Assembly (NCBI RefSeq): GCF_018614205.1
Contig: NZ_JAGGOS010000102.1
Coordinates: 1-35,808 of the forward strand
From: Streptomyces sp. ISL-36
GTDB lineage: Bacteria > Actinomycetota > Actinomycetes > Streptomycetales > Streptomycetaceae
DNA: 35,808 nucleotides
Direction of reading: 5' to 3'
Below, piece after piece: positions 1 through 7,891 of this stretch; within the stretch, counting starts at the first letter, position 1; each line of letters begins with the position of its first letter. A model generated the notes under the pieces. It did not search any database, had not been told where the DNA came from, and worked only from the letters and a program-made list of their open reading frames with translations. The position numbers were made by a program, and so were the translations under genes.

Positions 1-177
1 CGGGCGCGCGCAGCCGCTGGTCCGGGCCCGCGCGGACGGCGGCCCGGTGCCTCATCGGCGGCCGTGGGACGGGACGTCCGGGCCCCGGCCCCACACCACC
101 GCGCGGGCCGCGACGCGCGGCCCGGAAGGGGTGCCCTCGGGGCATCAGCGAAGCGAACTCGAAGGAAGGACCACCGC

Positions 178-2211
178 ATGAGCACCCGGTATCCGTTCAC
201 CGCCGTCGTCGGGATGGACGACCTGCGGCTGGCGTTGCTGCTGAACGCCGTCAGCCCGGCGGTGGGCGGTGTCCTCGTGCGCGGCGAGAAGGGCACCGCC
301 AAGAGCACCGCCGTGCGCGCGCTGGCGGATCTGCTGCCCGAGGTACCGGTCGTCGCCGGGTGCCGGTTCAGCTGTGACCCCGCCTCGCCCGACCCCGGCT
401 GCCCTGACGGGCCGCACGAGGCCGCATCCGCCGCGGCGCGGCCCGCGCGGATGGTCGAGCTGCCCGTCGGGGCCTCGGAGGACCGGCTCGTCGGCGCGCT
501 CGACATCGAGAAGGCGCTGGCGGACGGGGTGAAGGCCTTCGAGCCGGGGCTCCTCGCGGACGCGCACCGCGGAATCCTGTACGTCGACGAGGTCAACCTC
601 CTCCACGACCACCTGATCGACCTGCTCCTGGACGCCGCCGCCATGGGCTCGTCCTACGTCGAGCGCGAAGGCGTCTCCGTACGGCACGCGGCCCGCTTCC
701 TGCTCGTCGGCACGATGAACCCCGAAGAGGGCGAGCTGCGGCCGCAGTTGCTGGACCGCTTCGGCCTCACCGTCGAGGTGGCGGCCTCGCGCGAGCCCGA
801 GCAGCGGGTGGAGGTCGTACGGCGCCGGCTGGCGTACGACGACGACCCGGCCGCCTTCGCCGCCCGCTGGGCCGGCGAGGAGAGCGCGCTGCGGGACCGG
901 ATCGTGGCCGCGCGGGCCCTGCTGCCGAATGTGACGCTCGGCGACCCGGCGCTGCTGCAGATCGCCGCGACCTGTGCCGCGTTCGAGGTGGACGGCATGC
1001 GCGCCGACATCGTCATGGCCCGTACGGCGACGGCGCTCGCCGCCTGGGCGGGGCGCACGGACGTCACCTCCGACGACGTACGGCAGGCGGCGCTGCTCGC
1101 GCTGCCCCACCGCAGGCGCCGGAACCCGTTCGACGCGCCCGGCCTCGACGAGGACAGGCTCGACGAGACCCTGGAGCAGTTCAAGGGCGAGGACGAGCCG
1201 GACGACGACCCGGATCCCGGCCCGGGCGACGGCGGCCCCGGTGGCGGTGGAGGTGGCGGTGTGCCGCCGCAGGGCGACGGACCCGACGGGTCCGCGGAGA
1301 GCGCCGAGGCGGACGAGTCCCCGGCCCCCTCCCCCGCACCCGGTGCCGGCGGCGCCGGTGAACGCGCGGCCGTCAAGGCCGCCGAGCCCTTCCGTACGAA
1401 GATGCTCAGCGTGCCCGGGCTCGGCGAGGGCGCGGCCGGGCGCCGTTCCCGGGCCCGTACCGAGCACGGCAGGACGACGGGGGCCGTACGCCCGCGCGGG
1501 TCGCTGACCAAGCTGCACCTCACGGCGACCGTGCGGGCCGCCGCACCGCACCAGAAGGCGCGCGGGCGGTCGGGCCCCGGCCTGGTGGTGCGACGCGACG
1601 ACCTGCGGCAGGCGACGCGGGAGGGACGCGAGGGGAACCTGGTGCTCTTCGCCGTCGACGCGTCCGGTTCGATGGCGGCCCGCCAGCGGATGAGCGCCGT
1701 CAAGGGAGCCGTGCTCTCGCTGCTCCTCGACGCCTACCAGCGGCGCGACAAGGTCGGCCTGGTCACCTTCCGCGGCCGGGACGCCGAGGTCGCGCTGCCG
1801 CCGACCTCCTCGGTGGACGCGGCCGCGGCCCGGCTCGAACAGCTCCCGACGGGTGGCCGTACGCCCCTGTCGGCCGGGCTGCTCAAGGCCCACGACGTGC
1901 TCCGCGTCGAGCGGCTGCGCGACCCTTCGCGCCGGCCCCTGCTGGTCGTCGTGACCGACGGCCGGGCGACCGGCGGCGGCGCCGACCCGGTGGCGCTCGC
2001 GGCCCGCGCCGCGCGGCTGCACGCCGCCGACGGCACGGCGGCGGTGGTGGTGGACTGCGAGACCGGGCCGGTGCGGCTCGGCCTCGCGGGGGACCTCGCA
2101 CGTGAACTCGGCGGCACCGCCGTGACCTTGGACGAGCTGCGCGCGGACTCGATCGCCGGGCTCGTCAGAGACGTACAGGCAGCAGGACAGTCAACGAGGA
2201 GGGCCGCTTAA
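178..2211 (+). CDS. Putative cobaltochelatase subunit, ChlI/ChlD fusion (AAA+ and VWA domains)
   Basis: 677 aa. The N-terminal half is a ChlI/BchI-type AAA+ ATPase with Walker A GEKGTAKS at residues 36-43 and Walker B ILYVDE near 133-138. A Gly/Pro/Glu-rich linker covers roughly residues 340-395. The C-terminal half is a von Willebrand A domain with MIDAS motif DASGS beginning at Asp494. In actinobacteria such fusions partner CobN and drive ATP-dependent insertion of cobalt into hydrogenobyrinic acid a,c-diamide; that role is inferred from the family and from cobO and cobB directly downstream. I chose ATG 178 because GAAGGAAGGA lies just before it and ChlI homology starts within a few residues; the frame is open further upstream but with no recognisable protein. 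The stop overlaps the cobO start (TAATG). The first 177 bases hold no gene I can recognise. A magnesium chelatase role is unlikely in this context. Confidence 0.9.
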   Translation: MSTRYPFTAVVGMDDLRLALLLNAVSPAVGGVLVRGEKGTAKSTAVRALADLLPEVPVVAGCRFSCDPASPDPGCPDGPHEAASAAARPARMVELPVGASEDRLVGALDIEKALADGVKAFEPGLLADAHRGILYVDEVNLLHDHLIDLLLDAAAMGSSYVEREGVSVRHAARFLLVGTMNPEEGELRPQLLDRFGLTVEVAASREPEQRVEVVRRRLAYDDDPAAFAARWAGEESALRDRIVAARALLPNVTLGDPALLQIAATCAAFEVDGMRADIVMARTATALAAWAGRTDVTSDDVRQAALLALPHRRRRNPFDAPGLDEDRLDETLEQFKGEDEPDDDPDPGPGDGGPGGGGGGGVPPQGDGPDGSAESAEADESPAPSPAPGAGGAGERAAVKAAEPFRTKMLSVPGLGEGAAGRRSRARTEHGRTTGAVRPRGSLTKLHLTATVRAAAPHQKARGRSGPGLVVRRDDLRQATREGREGNLVLFAVDASGSMAARQRMSAVKGAVLSLLLDAYQRRDKVGLVTFRGRDAEVALPPTSSVDAAAARLEQLPTGGRTPLSAGLLKAHDVLRVERLRDPSRRPLLVVVTDGRATGGGADPVALAARAARLHAADGTAAVVVDCETGPVRLGLAGDLARELGGTAVTLDELRADSIAGLVRDVQAAGQSTRRAA

Positions 2212-2819
2212 TGCCGCAGGGACAGCCGACCGTCGTACCCGACGACGGTCTCACCACCCGTCAGCGCCGCAACCGTGCGCTGGTGATGGTGCACACCGGT
2301 GTCGGCAAGGGGAAGTCGACCGCCGCCTTCGGCATGGCGCTGCGCGCCTGGAACCAGGGCTGGCCGGTCGGGGTGTTCCAGTTCGTCAAGTCCGCCAAGT
2401 GGAAGGTCGGCGAGGAGAACGCCCTCAAGGCGCTCGGCGAGACCGGCAAGGGCGGGACCGTCACCTGGAACAAGATGGGCGAGGGCTGGTCCTGGATCCA
2501 GCGCGAGGTCGCCGAGGGCGAGCAGTCGCACGAGGACAAGGCGCGCGAGGGCTGGGAGCAGGTCAAGCGGGATCTCGCCGCGGAGACGTACAAGTTCTAC
2601 GTCCTCGACGAGTTCGCGTACCTGCTGCACTGGGGCTGGATCGACACCGCCGAGGTGGTGGAGGTGCTCAGGAACCGTCCCGGGCAGCAGCATGTGGTGA
2701 TCACCGGCCGCAACGCCCCGCAGGAGCTGATGGACTTCGCGGATCTGGTGACCGACATGTCGAAGGTGAAGCACCCGATGGACGCGGGTCAGAAGGGCCA
2801 GCGGGGCATCGAGTGGTAG
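2211..2819 (+). CDS. cobO: Cob(I)yrinic acid a,c-diamide adenosyltransferase
   Basis: 202 aa, the usual length for the CobO/BtuR/CobA family. It transfers the 5'-deoxyadenosyl group of ATP to Co(I) of the corrinoid in the cytoplasm. The family P-loop GVGKGKST is at residues 30-37, preceded by the typical VMVHTG strand, and the conserved YVLDEF segment and the MSKVKHPMDAGQKGQRGIEW end of the family are present. The ATG overlaps the stop of the chelatase gene by one base, implying translational coupling; the 3' end overlaps cobB by 7 bases. The call is secure. Confidence 0.97.
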   Translation: MPQGQPTVVPDDGLTTRQRRNRALVMVHTGVGKGKSTAAFGMALRAWNQGWPVGVFQFVKSAKWKVGEENALKALGETGKGGTVTWNKMGEGWSWIQREVAEGEQSHEDKAREGWEQVKRDLAAETYKFYVLDEFAYLLHWGWIDTAEVVEVLRNRPGQQHVVITGRNAPQELMDFADLVTDMSKVKHPMDAGQKGQRGIEW

Positions 2820-4294
2820 CACGTCTCGTCATCGCCGCGCCGTCCTCCGGCGCGGGCAAGACCACGGTCGCGACCGGTCTGATGGCCGCGTTCGCCGGCC
2901 GTGGCCTTGCGGTCTCCCCGCACAAGGTCGGCCCGGACTACATCGATCCCGGCTATCACGCGCTGGCCACCGGCCGGCCGGGCCGCAACCTCGACGCGTA
3001 CATGTGCGGTACGGGGCTGATCGCGCCGCTCTTCGAGCACGGGGCGCGCGGCTGCGACCTGGCGGTCGTCGAGGGCGTGATGGGCCTGTACGACGGCGCC
3101 GCGGACCAGGGCGAACTGGCGTCCACGGCGCAGGTCGCGAAGCTCCTGAAGGCGCCGGTGGTGCTGGTCGTGGACGCCTCGTCGCAGTCGCGGTCGGTGG
3201 CGGCGCTCGTGCACGGGTTCGCCTCGTGGGACCCGGAGGTCCGGATCGGCGGGGTGATCCTGAACAAGGTCGCGACCGACCGGCACGAGCATCTGCTGCG
3301 GGAGGCGCTCGGGGAGTCGGGGGTGCCGGTTCTGGGTGTGCTGCGGCGGGCGCCCGCCGTCGCCACGCCGTCGCGGCATCTGGGGCTGGTGCCGGTCGCG
3401 GAGCGGCAGTCCGCGGCGGTGGAGGCGGTGCGCGCTCAGGCGGATCAGGTGCGGGACGGTTGTGACCTGGACGCGCTGCTGGCCCTCGCGCGCAGTGCGC
3501 CGGAGCTGCACGCGGAGGCGTGGGACCCCCACGGGTTGTGGGCCGGCGTTCCGCTGGGGACCCCTTCCGGGGGAAGCTCCGGGGGAGGCACGGGTGGGCA
3601 CCACCCGGCCATCGGACCGGACCCGGCGAACGGGTCCGGCCGCAGGCCGACGGTGGCCGTGGCCGGCGGGGCCGCGTTCACGTTCTCCTATGCCGAGCAC
3701 GCGGAGTTGCTGGAGGCCGCAGGGGCGGAGGTCGTCACCTTTGATCCGCTGCGTGACGAGGCCCTTCCCGAAGGGACGAGCGGGCTCGTCATAGGTGGTG
3801 GGTTTCCCGAGATGTACGGGGCGGAGCTGTCCGCCAACGAACCGCTCCGCAAGGCCGTCGCCGAGCTCGCCCGGTCGGGCGCGCCCGTCGCCGCCGAGTG
3901 TGCCGGGCTGCTGTATCTCGCGCGGTCGCTGGACGGGACGCCGATGTGCGGGGTGCTCGACGCCGACGCGCGGATGTCGGAGCGGCTGACGCTCGGGTAC
4001 CGGGACGCCGTGGCGGTGAGCGACAGCCCGCTCGCCGCGACCGGGGCGCGGATGCGGGGGCACGAGTTCCACCGGACGGTGATCGAGCCGGGCGCGGGGG
4101 CGGCGGCGGCCTGGGGGCTGCGGCAGCCGGTGGGGGTCCCCCCTGCTCGAAGAGCTCGGGGGAGCGTGGAGGGGTTCGTCCAGCAGGGGGTGCACGCGAG
4201 CTATGTGCACACCCACTGGGCGGGGGCTCCGGAGGCGGCCGTGCGGTTCGTCGCGCACTGCGGGCGCGGTCCGGAAGCGGAGCGGGGCGCGTGA
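2813..4294 (+). CDS. cobB: Cobyrinate/hydrogenobyrinate a,c-diamide synthase
   Basis: 493 aa. It is a glutamine-dependent ATP amidoligase that amidates the a and c side chains of the corrin ring. The N-terminal dethiobiotin-synthetase-like ATPase has the P-loop APSSGAGKTT at residues 9-18. The C-terminal class I glutamine amidotransferase domain has nucleophile Cys363 in AECAGLLYLA and a late YVHTHWAG segment with a conserved His. Start GTG 2813 lies inside cobO and puts the P-loop close to the N-terminus, as is normal. The protein is somewhat longer than usual (about 455-470 aa) because of two low-complexity inserts, one in the interdomain linker and one near the C-terminus. Both are encoded by palindromic repeat elements listed separately. 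Whether the inserts affect activity is unknown; key residues are intact. The stop is only two bases from the stop of the opposed ZIP gene. Confidence 0.95.
   Translation: MVARLVIAAPSSGAGKTTVATGLMAAFAGRGLAVSPHKVGPDYIDPGYHALATGRPGRNLDAYMCGTGLIAPLFEHGARGCDLAVVEGVMGLYDGAADQGELASTAQVAKLLKAPVVLVVDASSQSRSVAALVHGFASWDPEVRIGGVILNKVATDRHEHLLREALGESGVPVLGVLRRAPAVATPSRHLGLVPVAERQSAAVEAVRAQADQVRDGCDLDALLALARSAPELHAEAWDPHGLWAGVPLGTPSGGSSGGGTGGHHPAIGPDPANGSGRRPTVAVAGGAAFTFSYAEHAELLEAAGAEVVTFDPLRDEALPEGTSGLVIGGGFPEMYGAELSANEPLRKAVAELARSGAPVAAECAGLLYLARSLDGTPMCGVLDADARMSERLTLGYRDAVAVSDSPLAATGARMRGHEFHRTVIEPGAGAAAAWGLRQPVGVPPARRARGSVEGFVQQGVHASYVHTHWAGAPEAAVRFVAHCGRGPEAERGA
3556..3586. repeat. G/C-rich palindromic element inside cobB (interdomain linker)
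   Basis: The element has arms GGGGACCCC and CTTCCGGGGGAAG, followed by CTCCGGGGGAG, so it can fold into nested hairpins. It is read in frame and encodes a Gly/Ser/Pro-rich stretch (GTPSGGSSGGG) in the linker between the two CobB domains. It resembles small dispersed palindromes I remember from Streptomyces intergenic regions; copy number was not checked. Confidence 0.5.
4132..4164. repeat. G/C-rich palindromic element inside cobB (near the 3' end)
   Basis: The element carries GGGGGTCCCCCC, then GCTCGAAGAGC, then TCGGGGGAG. The C5 run pairs with the G5 run and GCTC with GAGC around a GAA loop. It is read in frame as GVPPARRARGS. The flanks GTGGGGG and GTGGAGG look like a short target duplication, so the 36-bp unit appears inserted between Gln-Pro-Val and Val-Glu-Gly-Phe of CobB. 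It is related in plan to the element at 3556-3586. Confidence 0.5.
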
Positions 4295-4296
4295 GT

Positions 4297-5022
4297 TCAG
4301 GCAGACAGTCCCACCACGAGCCAGATGAAGGCCACTCCCGCCACCGTGCACAGCAGGGTGGATCGGGCGGGGTGCTCGTGGTGGGCCTCGGGCAGGATCT
4401 CGGCGGCGGCGAGGTAGAGCAGGGCGCCGCCGAAGAACCCGAGATAACTGCCGAGCAGTTCCTCCGGCGGGGTGAACAGCAGGGTGGACGCGGCGCCGAC
4501 GAGCGGCGCGAGCGCGTCCGCGACCAGCATCGCGATGGCTTTGCGGCGGGCGTTCCCGTACAGGCTGGTGATCGTGTACGTGTTGAACCCGTCGGCGAAG
4601 TCGTGGGTGATGACGGCCAGTGCGACGGTGGCGCCCATGCCGCCGCCCACCTGGAAGGCGGCGCCGAGGGCGATGCCGTCCATGAGGCTGTGGGCGACCA
4701 TGGCGGCGGCAGCGGTGAGTCCGACCTGCGGCACTCTCTCGTCGGCGGCGACGCCGTGCGCCGCACGGCGGACGGCCAGGAGCCGTTCGACGGCGTGGGC
4801 GAGGAGGAAGCCGCCCACGAAGAGCAGCAGGGCCTGCGGCACGCCGAAGACCTTGGCGCCGGCGGCCTCCAGGGCCTCGGGCAGGAGATCGAGTCCGACC
4901 ACGCCGAGCATCAGTCCGCCGGCGAGGCCGAGGACCAGATGGCGCCGGTCGGTGACGCGTTGCGCCGTCCAGCCGCCGAAGAGCGTCATGAGGAACGCGC
5001 CGAGCGCGACGAAAACGGCCAT
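4297..5022 (-). CDS. ZIP-family divalent metal transporter
   Basis: 241 aa, an integral membrane protein with about eight hydrophobic segments. Two metal-site helices are recognisable: HSLMDGIALG, and THDFADGFNT near residues 130-145. The common ZIP motifs are HNxPEG and HxxPEG; here Asp stands where Glu is usual in both. ZIP proteins import Zn, Fe, Mn or Co down a gradient. Its place inside the cob locus, tail to tail with cobB and head to head with cobL (68-bp gap), makes cobalt uptake or supply an attractive role, but this is inference; zinc is equally possible from sequence. ATG 5022 has no clear Shine-Dalgarno and may be leaderless or weakly initiated. No Zur-like operator or B12 riboswitch was found in the 68-bp gap. 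Confidence 0.88.
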   Translation of the reverse strand: MAVFVALGAFLMTLFGGWTAQRVTDRRHLVLGLAGGLMLGVVGLDLLPEALEAAGAKVFGVPQALLLFVGGFLLAHAVERLLAVRRAAHGVAADERVPQVGLTAAAAMVAHSLMDGIALGAAFQVGGGMGATVALAVITHDFADGFNTYTITSLYGNARRKAIAMLVADALAPLVGAASTLLFTPPEELLGSYLGFFGGALLYLAAAEILPEAHHEHPARSTLLCTVAGVAFIWLVVGLSA

Positions 5023-5090
5023 GCGCCCTTGCTATCCGATCGTGTGCGGCCCGCGCACATCAGCGGCCGTGTCGTGGGGAGGCTGGTGGC

Positions 5091-6263
5091 GTGATCACGG
5101 TGATCGGAAGCGGTGCGGGCGCCGACGCGGGCTCTTGGGCGGGCGAGCCCGCGCTGGTGGTGGACGTACGGGGCGACGAGTTGACGCACGGGGAGCTCGA
5201 CCTGATCGACAAGCACGCCGCCGAGGGAGGGACGCGGGTGGTGGTGCGCGCCGGGGGCGATCCGGGGTTCTTCGGTGTCGTACGGACGTTGGAGCGGCGG
5301 TTCGGCGCGCAGTCGCTGGAGGTGCGGCCGGGTCCCGCGGCGGTGGGAGTGGCCTTCGCACGGCTCGGTCTGGCGTGGGACGACGCGCTGGTGGCGGACG
5401 GCTCGGAGCTGCACGAGAACGCGCTGGACCGGGCGGTGAACGTGTGCCGGGCGCATCCGAAGGTGGCCGTGCTGCCCGGGCCCGGCGTGGGGCCGGCGGA
5501 GCTGGGCGCGGAGCTGCTGCACCGCGTGACGTCACGGACGCTGGTGGTCTTCTCGGCGCTCGGCGATCCGTTCCGTGAGCGCTTCGAGCGGGTGGAGCCG
5601 GCGGAGGCGATGTGCCGGACCTGGGAGGGCGTCAGCCTGGTGCTGTGTCTGGACGAGTCGCGGGCGGAGGGGCCGGCGCCCGCGGTGACGGGGCCGCTGC
5701 GCGGTCCTGGCCGCTGGGCGCTCGCGGACCGGGAGTTCGGAGCGGCGGACGGTTCCGTCCTGCCGTACGAGGCGCGGGCGCTGGCGCTCGCCCGGCTGGG
5801 GCCGCGCGTCGGTGACCTGATCTGGGACATCGGTACGGGCTGTGGCTCGGTGGCGGTCGAGTGCGCTCGGCTGGGCGCGGCGGCGGTCGCCGTGGAGAAG
5901 ACCGCGTCGGGCGTCGAGCGGATCCGGGCGAACACGGCCGCGCACGGTGTGGAGGTGCGGGCGGTGCACGGGGCGGCGCCGACGGTGCTGTCCCATCTGG
6001 CCGATCCGGACGGGGTGTTCGTAGGGGGCGGCGGCCGTGAGCTGAAGGCGATCGTGCTGACGGCGGCGCGCCGCGCGCGGCGGGCGGTCGTGGTCGCGGT
6101 GACGGCCCTGGAGCAGGTGACGCCGGTCCGCTCGGCGCTGGAGTCGTGCGGTTTCGCGGCCGAAGGGGTGCTGTTGCAGTCCCAGCGGCTGCTCACCCTG
6201 CCGGACGGGTCGTCGTCGATGGCCCCCGCGGCGCCGGTCTTCCTGGTGTGGGGTGTGCGGTGA
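5091..6263 (+). CDS. cobL: Precorrin-6Y C5,15-methyltransferase (decarboxylating), CbiE-CbiT fusion
   Basis: 390 aa. The N-terminal half is a CbiE-type tetrapyrrole methylase; the C-terminal half is a CbiT-type Rossmann methyltransferase with SAM motif DIGTGCGSVAVE starting at Asp246. The enzyme methylates C5 and C15 and decarboxylates the acetate on ring C of precorrin-6Y, a step of the aerobic corrin pathway. GTG 5091 is preceded by GGGGAGG at good spacing. The stop overlaps the following start as GTGA, so the downstream cobE-cobC gene is translationally coupled. Other aerobic-pathway genes (cobI, cobJ, cobM, cobH, cobK, cobG) are not in the window. Confidence 0.96.
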   Translation: MITVIGSGAGADAGSWAGEPALVVDVRGDELTHGELDLIDKHAAEGGTRVVVRAGGDPGFFGVVRTLERRFGAQSLEVRPGPAAVGVAFARLGLAWDDALVADGSELHENALDRAVNVCRAHPKVAVLPGPGVGPAELGAELLHRVTSRTLVVFSALGDPFRERFERVEPAEAMCRTWEGVSLVLCLDESRAEGPAPAVTGPLRGPGRWALADREFGAADGSVLPYEARALALARLGPRVGDLIWDIGTGCGSVAVECARLGAAAVAVEKTASGVERIRANTAAHGVEVRAVHGAAPTVLSHLADPDGVFVGGGGRELKAIVLTAARRARRAVVVAVTALEQVTPVRSALESCGFAAEGVLLQSQRLLTLPDGSSSMAPAAPVFLVWGVR

Positions 6264-7822
6264 GCGGCCCGGCGACGGCGGGCGTGGCGGTCGGCGTGGG
6301 CGCCAGGCCGGGGGTGTCCGTGGACGAGGTCCTCAGTCTGGTCGGGGAGACCCTGCGGGAGGCCGGGCTGTCGGGCTCCGACGTGGCGGCGCTCGCCACT
6401 CTGGACGCGCGGGCGGCGGAGCCCGGGATCGTGGGCGCGGCGGCGCGGCTCGGCGTGCCGTTGCGGGCGTACGGGGCGCAGGCGCTGGCCGCCGTACCCG
6501 TACCGCATCCCTCGCAGGCTCCGCTGACGGCGACGGGCACGGGGTCGGTGGCGGAGGCCGCGGCGCTGAGGGCGGCGGGTCCCGGGGCCCGGCTTCTCGT
6601 ACCGAAGCGGAAATCCGCGCGCGCAACGTGTGCTGTCGCCCGTTCCGTCCCCTTTCATCCGAACGAAGAGTCCTCTGCCGTACGGTTGTTGCCCTGGAGA
6701 CAGGGGTACATCGCTGGTCAGACGGAGCCCCGTACACCCCCCACTCATCACCCCACGGCGGCCATGGATACCCACGCGCATACAGACGTCCACGATCTGC
6801 GGCACCACGGTGACGCGGAGGTCCGGGACGACAAACTGATCGATCTCGCGGTCAACGTCCGTACGAACACGCCGCCGGACTGGCTGCGGGAGCGGATCGC
6901 GGACTCGCTGACGGGCCTCGCGGCGTATCCGGACGGCCGGGCGGCGCGGGCCGCCGTGGCCGAACGGCACGATCTGCCGGCCGGTCGGGTGCTGCTCACC
7001 GCGGGGGCGGCGGAGGCGTTCGTGCTGCTCGCGCGGGCACTGCCGGTGCGTCGGCCGGTGGTGGTGCATCCGCAGTTCACGGAGCCCGAGGCGGCGCTGC
7101 GGGACACCGGGCACGAGGTGGGCCGGGTGCTGCTGCGCGAGGAGGACGGGTTCCGGCTCGATCCCGCGGCGGTGCCGGAGGACGCGGACCTGGTGGTGAT
7201 CGGGAACCCGACGAACCCGACGTCCGTGCTGCATCCGGCGGCGACGATCGTCTCGCTGGCCCGGCCGGGGCGGACGCTCGTGGTCGACGAGGCGTTCATG
7301 GACGCGGTCCCGGGCGAGCGGGAGGCGCTGGCCGGGCGGACGGACGTGCCGGGTCTGGTGGTGCTGCGGAGCCTGACGAAGACCTGGGGTCTCGCCGGGC
7401 TGCGGATCGGCTATGTGCTCGCGCACCCGGAGACGATCGCGGCCTTGCAGCGGGCGCAGCCGCTGTGGCCGGTGTCCACGCCCGCGCTGGTGGCGGCGGA
7501 GGCGTGCGTGTCGCGGGCGGCGCTGGCGGAGGCGGAGCACGCGGCGCACCGGACCGGGGTGGAGCGGGCGCATCTGCTGGCGGGACTGGCGGAGTTCGAC
7601 GAGGTCCGGGCGGTTTCGGCGGCGGAGGGCCCCTTCGTGCTGGTCCGGATCGACGGCGCGGACGCGGTACGGGAGCGGCTGCGGGCGCTGGGCTTCGCGG
7701 CGCGCCGCGGCGACACCTTCCCAGGCCTGGACCGCAACTGGCTCCGCCTGGCGGTCCGCGACCGGGCCACGACGAACCGTTTCCTTCAGGCCCTGGACCA
7801 GGCGCTGTTGATGGGGGGCTAG
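6260..7822 (+). CDS. CobE domain joined in frame to CobC/CobD-like PLP aminotransferase
   Basis: 520 aa as one reading frame. Residues 1 to about 130 are a CobE/CbiG-C domain (start GVGARPGVS, ending LLVPKRKSARATCAVAR, a typical CobE C-terminus). From about residue 169 (internal ATG 6764, followed by a His-rich start DTHAHTDVHDLRHHGDAEV) a class I/II PLP aminotransferase fold follows, with PLP lysine in SLTKTWGLAG. It matches the actinobacterial CobC family (Rv2231c-like), thought to supply the aminopropanol-phosphate arm by threonine-phosphate decarboxylation. The joining segment (about 6640-6763) has codon usage unlike its neighbours (TTG, AGA, ACA, ACT, TTT) and looks like former intergenic DNA without a stop. 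So this may be a true fusion, or two proteins with a second start at ATG 6764, which lacks a good ribosome-binding site. GTG 6260 overlaps the cobL stop. Confidence 0.85.
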   Translation: MSGPATAGVAVGVGARPGVSVDEVLSLVGETLREAGLSGSDVAALATLDARAAEPGIVGAAARLGVPLRAYGAQALAAVPVPHPSQAPLTATGTGSVAEAAALRAAGPGARLLVPKRKSARATCAVARSVPFHPNEESSAVRLLPWRQGYIAGQTEPRTPPTHHPTAAMDTHAHTDVHDLRHHGDAEVRDDKLIDLAVNVRTNTPPDWLRERIADSLTGLAAYPDGRAARAAVAERHDLPAGRVLLTAGAAEAFVLLARALPVRRPVVVHPQFTEPEAALRDTGHEVGRVLLREEDGFRLDPAAVPEDADLVVIGNPTNPTSVLHPAATIVSLARPGRTLVVDEAFMDAVPGEREALAGRTDVPGLVVLRSLTKTWGLAGLRIGYVLAHPETIAALQRAQPLWPVSTPALVAAEACVSRAALAEAEHAAHRTGVERAHLLAGLAEFDEVRAVSAAEGPFVLVRIDGADAVRERLRALGFAARRGDTFPGLDRNWLRLAVRDRATTNRFLQALDQALLMGG

Positions 7823-7838
7823 GGAGGGTGGGGCGTGC

Positions 7839-7868
7839 GGGGAGGGCGGTGCGGTCACCGCCCTCCCC
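7839..7868. terminator. Bidirectional terminator-like hairpin between cobC and the LAETG gene
   Basis: A perfect 13-bp stem (GGGGAGGGCGGTG paired with CACCGCCCTCCCC) encloses the loop CGGT, 17 bases after the cobC stop and 24 bases before the stop of the opposed LAETG gene. There is no U-run, as is common in Streptomyces. Confidence 0.75.
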
Positions 7869-7891
7869 TTCCCCTTGCCCCCTCGGGTCGG

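Noticed and set aside
1..177. Possible cobalamin riboswitch tail or end of cobN before the first gene
   Set aside because: AGCCGCTGG followed by CCGGGCC is only a partial match to the B12 box, and no frame resembles the CobN C-terminus. The window begins too late to judge.
145..2022. Long open frame on the minus strand opposite the chelatase gene
   Set aside because: It is an antisense shadow caused by high GC; its protein is Arg/Gly/His-rich without any domain, while the plus strand has clear AAA+ and VWA motifs.
5060..7858. 932-codon minus-strand frame across cobL and cobE-cobC
   Set aside because: Low-complexity Arg/Pro composition and no motif; the plus strand encodes well-known enzymes.
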